Origin: Vulcanimicrobiota bacterium
GTDB taxonomy: Bacteria > Vulcanimicrobiota > Vulcanimicrobiia > Vulcanimicrobiales > Vulcanimicrobiaceae
Assembly (NCBI GenBank): GCA_030038335.1
Contig: JASHPC010000054.1
Span: 1 to 13,542, forward strand
DNA: 13,542 nucleotides
Reading direction: 5' to 3'
Shown here: in pieces, positions 5,646-11,258 of the stretch
Layout of the letters: every line of letters starts with the position of its first letter
How positions within the stretch are numbered: the first letter of the stretch is position 1
Made by a program: the position numbers and the translations under genes
The notes under the pieces: generated by a model
What the model saw: only the letters and a program-made list of their open reading frames with translations
Told to the model about the DNA's origin: nothing
The model's database searches: none

Positions 5646-6974
5646 ATGAGTTCAACGGTCGTCCTCGGTTTCGCGCGCACGCCCTTCGGCAAGCTCGGCG
5701 GCGCGCTCGCTTCGTTGCCCGCAACGTCCCTCGGCGCAGCCGCGCTCGCGCGCGCGCTGGAGCGCTCCGGCGTCGATCCGAGCGACGTCGAGCACGTCAT
5801 CTTTGGTCAAGTGCTCCAAGCAGGCGCGGGGCAGAATCCCGCGCGCCAGGTTCTCTTCAAGACAGGCCTTGCGAAGAGCGTTACGGCGGAGACGGTCAAC
5901 AAGGTCTGCGCGTCCGGGATGCTCGCCGTCGTCGACGCCATGCGCGCGATCAACGCGGACGCGCACCGTGTCGTCGCAGCCGGCGGGATGGAGTCGATGT
6001 CGAACGCGCCCTATCTCTTGCGTGACGCGCGATTCGGATACCGTTTCGGCGACGGAACGCTCGTCGACGCCATGATTTACGACGGCTTGTGGGATCAGTA
6101 TTTTCCGATGACGATGTCGACGCAGGGCGCGATCGTCGCGAGCGAGCTGAAGCTTTCGCGCGAAGAGCAGGACGCATTTGCCTACGAGAGCCATAAGCGC
6201 GCGCACGCTGCGCACGAGGCGGGAAACTTTGCCGATGAGATCGTTCCTGTTCGCGTCGCGACGAGAGCGAAGGGCAAGATCGTCGTTGATACGTTGCCAA
6301 AACGCGGCGAGTTGCGCGTTCCCGCCGCGGTAGGCGGCCGCAGCGCCGTGTGGGATCACTCGCCGTCGCAGCGATTCACGCTCGACTACGAGCAATACGC
6401 GCCCTTCGTTACCGGTGACGTGCCGCATACGGTCGTGGAGCGCGACGAAGCCGTGCGGCCCGACGCGAGCATCGAAGCGCTCGCGAAGCTCAAGCCGCTC
6501 GAGCGCGATGGCACGATTACCGCGGGCAACGCGCCAGGCGTCAACGACGGCGCTGCCGCGCTCGTTCTCGCGCACGAGTCGTATGCAAAAGAGCGCGGAC
6601 TCGAAGCGCTTGCGACGATCGTCGATCACGCGGGCGCGGCATGGGACTCACCGTATATCGCGCTCACTCCCGCGATGGCGGCGCAGCGTCTCATGGACAA
6701 GCACCACCTGACCCCACGCGACGTGCACGTTTGGGAGATCAACGAAGCCTTTGCGTCGGTCGCGATTACGTCCGCGCGCAACCTCGGCCTCGATGTTTCG
6801 GCGATTAACAAGTTCGGCGGTGCCGTCGCGATGGGACATCCCATCGGCGCCTCCGGCGCGCGTCTCACGGCGACGGTCGTCAATCAGCTCCGCAAACGCG
6901 GTGGCGGCGTCGGCATTGCGGCGATCTGCTCCGGTGGTGGCCAAGGCGACGCGCTCCTCGTCCGCGTCGACTAG
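5646..6974 (+). CDS. acetyl-CoA acetyltransferase (thiolase) with a ~50-residue insertion
   Basis: It catalyses reversible condensation or thiolysis between two acetyl-CoA and acetoacetyl-CoA. Catalytic residues are C88 in NKVCASGM, N366 in NEAFA, H398 in GGAVAMGHPIGASG and C428 in ICSGGGQGDA. It has 442 residues, while biosynthetic thiolases have about 392. The C88-H398 spacing is 310, against 259 in Zoogloea PhaA (C89, H348), but H398-C428 is the normal 30. The surplus lies at about residues 216-265, between KGKIVVD and DEAVRPDASIEALAKLKP, and is rich in aromatic residues (WDHSPSQRFTLDYEQYAPF). ATG 5646 is preceded by GGAGAAGG (5631-5638), so the longer frame back to 5448, which overlaps the CDF gene, is rejected. 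It sits upstream of hbd and an acyl-CoA dehydrogenase gene, a set for acetyl-CoA/butyryl-CoA interconversion or lysine and fatty acid catabolism. Confidence 0.93.
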   Translation: MSSTVVLGFARTPFGKLGGALASLPATSLGAAALARALERSGVDPSDVEHVIFGQVLQAGAGQNPARQVLFKTGLAKSVTAETVNKVCASGMLAVVDAMRAINADAHRVVAAGGMESMSNAPYLLRDARFGYRFGDGTLVDAMIYDGLWDQYFPMTMSTQGAIVASELKLSREEQDAFAYESHKRAHAAHEAGNFADEIVPVRVATRAKGKIVVDTLPKRGELRVPAAVGGRSAVWDHSPSQRFTLDYEQYAPFVTGDVPHTVVERDEAVRPDASIEALAKLKPLERDGTITAGNAPGVNDGAAALVLAHESYAKERGLEALATIVDHAGAAWDSPYIALTPAMAAQRLMDKHHLTPRDVHVWEINEAFASVAITSARNLGLDVSAINKFGGAVAMGHPIGASGARLTATVVNQLRKRGGGVGIAAICSGGGQGDALLVRVD

Positions 6975-6980
6975 CATCAT

Positions 6981-7092
6981 GGTTGTCATCGCGAGCGTAG
7001 CGCCGAAGGCGCGTAGTCGAGGGATCACCGCAAAGCATGTATACGGCCCTTCGACTTCGCTCGCTTCGCTCGCTACGCTCAGGGTGACAAAC
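6981..7092. repeat. REP-like imperfect inverted repeat in the thiolase-hbd gap
   Basis: The 123-nt gap between thiolase and hbd is almost filled by two opposed arms. The left outer arm (6981-7002) and the reverse complement of the right one (7071-7092) match at 18 of 22 positions, sharing GAGCGTAGCG. The inner parts are also similar (GCGTAGTCGAGGG on the left; GCGAAGTCGAAGGG on the right, reversed). The left arm holds its own small hairpin, GCGCC-GAA-GGCGC (7000-7012). The right arm contains three tandem near-identical 9-mers, CTTCGCTCG, CTTCGCTCG and CTACGCTCA (7055-7081). This resembles the dispersed hairpin elements (tail CTCAGGGTGACAA) that I remember from many GC-rich bacterial genomes. 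Its right end, AGGGTGA (7081-7087), lies 10 nt before the hbd ATG and is the only candidate ribosome binding site. A transcribed hairpin could also buffer mRNA stability between the two genes. Confidence 0.7.
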
Positions 7093-7097
7093 GTGTA

Positions 7098-7940
7098 ATG
7101 GAAATTCTCATCGTCGGCTCCGGGCAGATGGGCTCGGGCATCGCGCAGGTCGCGGCGCAACACGGCCACACCGTGCTGTTGCACGATCGCGACCGCGCGT
7201 TCATCGAGCGCGGAGTCGGCGTCATTCGCAAGAACCTCGATCGCGCGGTTGAGAAGTCGCGCATCAGCGAGCACGAGCGCGACAACGCGCTGCGGTTGAT
7301 CTGTCCGAAGCCGGAGCTCGACCACTTGCAGGCGGAGTTCGCAATCGAAGCCGCAACCGAGCAACTCCAAACGAAACTCGATCTCTTCGCGACGCTTGAC
7401 GAGCTCATGCCGCCAAGTGCGATTCTTGCGAGCAACACGTCGTCGATCTCGATTACGAAACTTGGCGCCGCTACGCGAAGGCCGGACCGCGTCATCGGCA
7501 TGCACTTCATGAATCCGGTTCCGGTGATGCCGCTCGTCGAGGTCATTCGCGGTCTCGAAACATCGCAAGAAACGTTCGCAGCGGTCGACCGTCTCGCGCA
7601 ACAGCTCGGCAAGACACCGGTCGAGGTACGAGACTTTCCTGGCTTCGTCTCGAATCGCGTGCTCTTGCCGATGATCAATGAAGCCGTCTACGCACTCTAC
7701 GAAGGCGTCGCAACGCCCGAGGCGATCGATACGGTGATGAGGCTCGGCATGAATCATCCCATGGGACCGCTCGCGCTCGCCGACCTCATTGGCCTCGACA
7801 CGTGCCTCTCGATCATGGAAGTGCTGCACGCCGGCTTCGGAGATTCGAAATATCGGCCTTGCCCGCTGCTCGCGCAGTACGTCGCGGCCGGCCGTCTCGG
7901 ACGCAAGAGCGGCCGCGGTTTTTTCGAATATCCAGCGTAA
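7098..7940 (+). CDS. hbd: 3-hydroxybutyryl-CoA dehydrogenase
   Basis: It interconverts acetoacetyl-CoA and (S)-3-hydroxybutyryl-CoA in the cytoplasm. It has 280 residues, the usual size. The Rossmann motif VGSGQMGSGIAQ (6-17) with D30 at the end of strand 2 points to NAD+ preference. Catalytic residues are in ASNTSSISI (111-119, S115), GMHFMNPVPVMPLVEVI (H136, E148) and PGFVSNRVL (N186). The C-terminal domain has the family motifs GMNHPMGPLALADLIGLD (217-234) and GRLGRKSGRGFF (265-276). It is a stand-alone enzyme and is not fused to a crotonase. Its only ribosome binding site candidate comes from the end of the repeat. The stop abuts the ATG of the acyl-CoA dehydrogenase gene with no gap. Confidence 0.95.
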   Translation: MEILIVGSGQMGSGIAQVAAQHGHTVLLHDRDRAFIERGVGVIRKNLDRAVEKSRISEHERDNALRLICPKPELDHLQAEFAIEAATEQLQTKLDLFATLDELMPPSAILASNTSSISITKLGAATRRPDRVIGMHFMNPVPVMPLVEVIRGLETSQETFAAVDRLAQQLGKTPVEVRDFPGFVSNRVLLPMINEAVYALYEGVATPEAIDTVMRLGMNHPMGPLALADLIGLDTCLSIMEVLHAGFGDSKYRPCPLLAQYVAAGRLGRKSGRGFFEYPA

Positions 7941-9074
7941 ATGCAGCTTACACCGGAGCAGCGGACGATTCGCGATCTCGCTGCCGACGTCGCGCGCAAA
8001 GAGATTGCGCCGCACGTTGCCGCTTGGGATCGCGAGCACGTCTTTCCGCGCGCGCTCTACACGAAGCTGAACGACGCCGGTTTGATGGGCATGCTCGTTC
8101 CGGAGCGCCACGGCGGAAGTGCTGCCGGTTACGTTGCATATGCGCTCGCGATCGAGGAGATCTCGCGCGTCGACGCGGGAACGGCGGTGACGCTCTCCGT
8201 GCATTCGATGATCTGTGCCGCGATTGACAAGCTCGGCACCGAAGCGCAGAAAGAGACGTGGCTGCCGCGGCTCGCTTCCGGGGACGCAATCGCCGGTTTT
8301 GCGCTGACGGAGTCCGACGCCGGCTCCGACGCCGCAAGGATTCGCGCCACTGCGACGCGCGACGGCGACGCATACGTACTCGACGGTCGCAAACAGTGGT
8401 GCAGCAGTGGACGTTTCGCTGCCGTCGTCATGGCAATGTTTCGTACCGGTGGCGCCGGCGCCGGCGGCATCAGCGCGTTTCTCGTCGACCCGTCGACCCC
8501 CGGCGTACGCGTCGAGCGCGTCACCGAGAAACTTGGAGTCCACACGAGCGACACGTGCGATCTCGCGTTCGAGGACGCGCGTGTCAACGCCGACGCATTA
8601 CTCGGCAACGAAGGAATGGGATTCAGTGGCGCGATGACCGCGCTCACGCGGGGGAGGATCGGTATCGCCGCACAGGCGACGGGCATCCTCGGCGCGTGCC
8701 TCGACGCGTCGGTGAAGTTCGCAAGCGAGAGGCAGGCATTCGGTAAGACTATTGGTGCGTTCGAAGGCATCTCGTTCAAGATCGCGCGCATGGCGACGGA
8801 TCTCGCTGCAGCGCGACTGCTCGTCTACGAAGCGGCGTCGCTCGCCGATGCGAGCGAACCCTTCGCGCTCGCTGCGAGCGAAGCGAAACTCTTTGCGTCC
8901 ACCGCGGCGCGCGTGCACGCGTCCGAAGCGGTGCAAATTCACGGCGGATACGGTTACACGACCGAGTTTCCCGTGGAGCGTTACTATCGCGACGCGAAGA
9001 TCACCGAGATATATGAAGGCACGTCTGAAGTCCAACAGATCATCATCGCCCGCTCGCTTCTCGGAAAGCTCTGA
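7941..9074 (+). CDS. short-chain (butyryl-type) acyl-CoA dehydrogenase
   Basis: This FAD enzyme interconverts acyl-CoA and trans-2-enoyl-CoA, normally passing electrons to electron transfer flavoprotein. It has 377 residues, typical of short-chain members. The motifs are in order: GLMGMLVPERHGGS (47-60), GFALTESDAGSDA (119-131), the flavin-contacting stretch KQWCSSGRFA (151-160), FGKTIGAFEGISFKIA (267-282), HGGYGYTTEFPVERYYRDAK (334-353) and IYEGTSEVQQ (357-366), whose E359 is the catalytic base position of short-chain enzymes. The usual WITN-type flavin stretch reads WCSS here. The ATG follows the hbd stop directly, so the two are co-translated. No etfAB or crotonase is in view. Substrate length (C4 or branched short chain) is inferred from context and the base position; glutaryl-CoA or isovaleryl-CoA use is less likely. 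Confidence 0.9.
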   Translation: MQLTPEQRTIRDLAADVARKEIAPHVAAWDREHVFPRALYTKLNDAGLMGMLVPERHGGSAAGYVAYALAIEEISRVDAGTAVTLSVHSMICAAIDKLGTEAQKETWLPRLASGDAIAGFALTESDAGSDAARIRATATRDGDAYVLDGRKQWCSSGRFAAVVMAMFRTGGAGAGGISAFLVDPSTPGVRVERVTEKLGVHTSDTCDLAFEDARVNADALLGNEGMGFSGAMTALTRGRIGIAAQATGILGACLDASVKFASERQAFGKTIGAFEGISFKIARMATDLAAARLLVYEAASLADASEPFALAASEAKLFASTAARVHASEAVQIHGGYGYTTEFPVERYYRDAKITEIYEGTSEVQQIIIARSLLGKL

Positions 9075-9125
9075 TTCGCGCGCGCGAGGTTCTCGGCAAT
9101 CGATACTTGAATACGCGCGGCGCAC

Positions 9126-10295
9126 ATGAATTTGATGGAGTACCAAGGGAAGGAGCTCTTCCGGCGGGCTGGCATTCCCGTGCCGCGCTCGCAGCATTGC
9201 ACGAACGCGGAAGACGCAGCGACGTTTGTCGCCGAGCATCCCGGCAACTGGGTCGTGAAGGCGCAAGTTCTCATGGGAGGACGCGGTAAGGCCGGCAAGA
9301 TCAAGTTCGCGTCCACTGCGGACGAAGCGCGCAGCGTGACGCGCGAAATCATGGCGACGCCGATGCCGCCGAATCGCCAGAACCCAAAGGGCGAGCCGAT
9401 TCGTTCGGTGCTCGTCGAGGAGCGGCTTCCGATCGCGAAAGAGGCGTACTGTGCGATCACCGTCGATCGCGCGCACAAGCGACCTGTTGTCATGGTGAGC
9501 CGCTTCGGCGGTATGGACATCGAAGAAGTTGCAGAGCAGCATCCCGAGTCGATTGCGAAACACTTCGTCGACACAGCCGTCGGCTACTCACCATTCATCG
9601 GCAGAGAGCTCGCAAGCGGTGCCGAACTCGACGCAGGATACCGGCGCGCGTTTCCGATGATCGCCGGTGCGCTCTACGAGCTCTTCTTCAAATACGGCGC
9701 GCGACTCGTAGAGATCAACCCACTTGCGCTCACGGAAGACGGCAAGGTGATCGCGTCCGACGCAAAAGTCGAGCTCGATGACGACGCGCTCTTCCGGCAC
9801 AAAGAGTTCGAAGAGTGGCAGAGAGTACTGCCGCTCGACGAAGACGAGACGCTCGCGGCGCAAGCGGGCGTCGGCATTCGGAACTTTCGCCGTTTCGACG
9901 GCAACGTCGGCACGATGGCGAACGGCGCGGGGCTTGCGATGGCGACGATGGACGCGGTCTCGAACGCCGGAGGAAAGATCGCGAACTTCTTGGACGTCGG
10001 TGGCGGCGCGAGCGCGGAGCGCGTGCGCAACTGTTACGAGCTCGTGATGAATCACACCGGCGCGAAGGTATTCTTCATCAACATCTTCGGCGGGATCACG
10101 CGCGGCGACGAAGTCGCGAACGGCATCGTCACCGCGCTGAAGCAGACGCAAGCCCGAAAGGTGCCGCTCGTCATTCGCTTGACGGGAACGAACGAAAAAG
10201 AAGGACGCGCAATTCTCGCCGCTGCCGGCATGACGCCGGTAGAGACGATGGATGAAGGCGCTGCAAAAGCCGTTCAGATCGCGAGCCAGGCATGA
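9126..10295 (+). CDS. sucC: succinyl-CoA synthetase beta subunit (ADP/GDP-forming)
   Basis: With SucD it converts succinyl-CoA, phosphate and ADP or GDP to succinate, CoA and ATP or GTP. It has 389 residues, the family length. The N-terminal ATP-grasp domain shows MNLMEYQGKELF (1-12), VVKAQV with K45, GGRGKAG (51-57), LVEINPLAL (194-202) and SDAKVELDDDA (211-221). The C-terminal ligase domain carries GNVGTMANGAGLAM (259-272), DVGGGAS (290-296) and INIFGGITRGDEVANGI (318-334). ATG 9126 gives the canonical N-terminus although no good ribosome binding site precedes it. The 51-nt gap after the acyl-CoA dehydrogenase gene shows no promoter or terminator that I can defend. Overlap with sucD is ATGA. 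Confidence 0.97.
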   Translation: MNLMEYQGKELFRRAGIPVPRSQHCTNAEDAATFVAEHPGNWVVKAQVLMGGRGKAGKIKFASTADEARSVTREIMATPMPPNRQNPKGEPIRSVLVEERLPIAKEAYCAITVDRAHKRPVVMVSRFGGMDIEEVAEQHPESIAKHFVDTAVGYSPFIGRELASGAELDAGYRRAFPMIAGALYELFFKYGARLVEINPLALTEDGKVIASDAKVELDDDALFRHKEFEEWQRVLPLDEDETLAAQAGVGIRNFRRFDGNVGTMANGAGLAMATMDAVSNAGGKIANFLDVGGGASAERVRNCYELVMNHTGAKVFFINIFGGITRGDEVANGIVTALKQTQARKVPLVIRLTGTNEKEGRAILAAAGMTPVETMDEGAAKAVQIASQA

Positions 10296-11155
10296 GCATC
10301 TTCCTCGACCAGAACTCGAAGGTGATCGTGCAAGGCATCACCGGGCGAGAGGGCTCGTATCACACGGGTCGCATGCTCGCGTACGGCACGCAGATCGTCG
10401 GCGGCGTGACGCCCGGAAAGGGTGGACAGAAGAGCGAGCACGGACTGCCGGTTTTCGACTCGGTGAAAGAAGCCGTCGACGCAACCGGCGCGACGCACAA
10501 CGTCATCTTCGTGCCGGCTCCATTTGCCGCAGATGCGCTCTACGAATCGCACGAAGCGGGCATCTCGCTCGCAATCTGCATTACCGAGGGCGTTCCCGTG
10601 CACGACACGCTCAAGGTCGTCGGCACGACGAGCGGCATGCGCATCATCGGGCCCAACTGTCCCGGGCTCATATCGCCGGGGAAAGCCTCCGTCGGTATCA
10701 TGCCCGGTCACGTTTTCAAACAAGGACACGTGGGCCTCATCTCGCGTTCCGGAACGCTTACGTACGAAGTCGTCGATGGCCTCACGCGCGCAGGACTCGG
10801 GCAGTCGACGTGCGTCGGCATCGGTGGGGACCCGATCATCGGGACCACATACGTCGACGTGCTCCGCGAGTTCGCGAACGACTCCCAGACGAAGGCCTTG
10901 GTCATCTGCGGCGAGATCGGCGGCTCCGACGAAGAAGAGGCCGCCGCCTGGATCGGCGAGCACCTCGCGGGGATACCGGTGGTTGCCTTCATTTCGGGCC
11001 GGAACGCTCCACCCGGCAAATCGTTAGGGCATGCCGGCGCGATCGTATCGGGCTCGTTCGGGACCGCCCAGAGCAAGATTGAGGCATTCCAGGCAGTGGG
11101 CGTTCGGGTCGCTGAGCGGCCAAGCGAGATTCCCAAGCTGTTGCTCGCACATTAA
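10292..11155 (+). CDS. sucD: succinyl-CoA synthetase alpha subunit
   Basis: This is the CoA-binding, phospho-histidine-carrying partner of SucC. It has 287 residues, the normal length. It shows VIVQGITGREGSYHT (11-25) and GGVTPGKGG (37-45) of the CoA-binding Rossmann domain, CITEGVPVHD (96-105), GPNCPGLISPG (120-130), ISRSGTLTYE (150-159) and VGIGGDPIIGT (175-185). The phosphorylated histidine is H247 in GKSLGHAGAIVSG. The start overlaps the sucC stop by 4 nt, giving coupled synthesis of the two subunits. It is the last gene of the run of closely packed genes; 103 nt separate it from the receptor gene. Confidence 0.97.
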   Translation: MSIFLDQNSKVIVQGITGREGSYHTGRMLAYGTQIVGGVTPGKGGQKSEHGLPVFDSVKEAVDATGATHNVIFVPAPFAADALYESHEAGISLAICITEGVPVHDTLKVVGTTSGMRIIGPNCPGLISPGKASVGIMPGHVFKQGHVGLISRSGTLTYEVVDGLTRAGLGQSTCVGIGGDPIIGTTYVDVLREFANDSQTKALVICGEIGGSDEEEAAAWIGEHLAGIPVVAFISGRNAPPGKSLGHAGAIVSGSFGTAQSKIEAFQAVGVRVAERPSEIPKLLLAH

Positions 11156-11174
11156 GGATAGATAAAGGAACGAC

Positions 11175-11187
11175 CGGCCTCCGGCCG
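11175..11187 (+). terminator. small GC hairpin after sucD, weak terminator candidate
   Basis: CGGCC-TCC-GGCCG forms a 5-bp stem with a 3-nt loop 19 nt after the sucD stop. There is no T-run after it, so intrinsic termination is doubtful. It could be a pause site or a 3'-end protector. Confidence 0.25.
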
Positions 11188-11201
11188 AAGATGGCACCTT
11201 A

Positions 11202-11226
11202 ACGTCGCCTGAGAGTAAGGCGGCGT
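11202..11226 (+). other. 9-bp leader hairpin upstream of the TonB receptor gene
   Basis: ACGTCGCCT, loop GAGAGTA, AGGCGGCGT folds into a 9-bp stem with a single T-G wobble and a 7-nt loop, ending 32 nt before the receptor ATG. No T-run follows, so it is probably not an intrinsic terminator. It may be a 5' leader structure or a protein-binding palindrome. I could not match it to a known riboswitch class. Confidence 0.4.
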
Positions 11227-11258
11227 ACTATCACCACAACTTAATGAGGGTTTTGGGA

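Noticed and set aside
7055..7081. Tandem CTTCGCTCG units as a CRISPR array or iteron origin
   Set aside because: There are only three directly adjacent 9-mers with no spacers. They form one arm of the inverted repeat.
6648..8543. Very long minus-strand open frame (631 codons) across acd, hbd and the thiolase 3' end
   Set aside because: It is antisense to three solid enzyme genes. Its arginine-, alanine- and histidine-rich translation shows no domain. Long antisense frames are common in GC-rich coding DNA.
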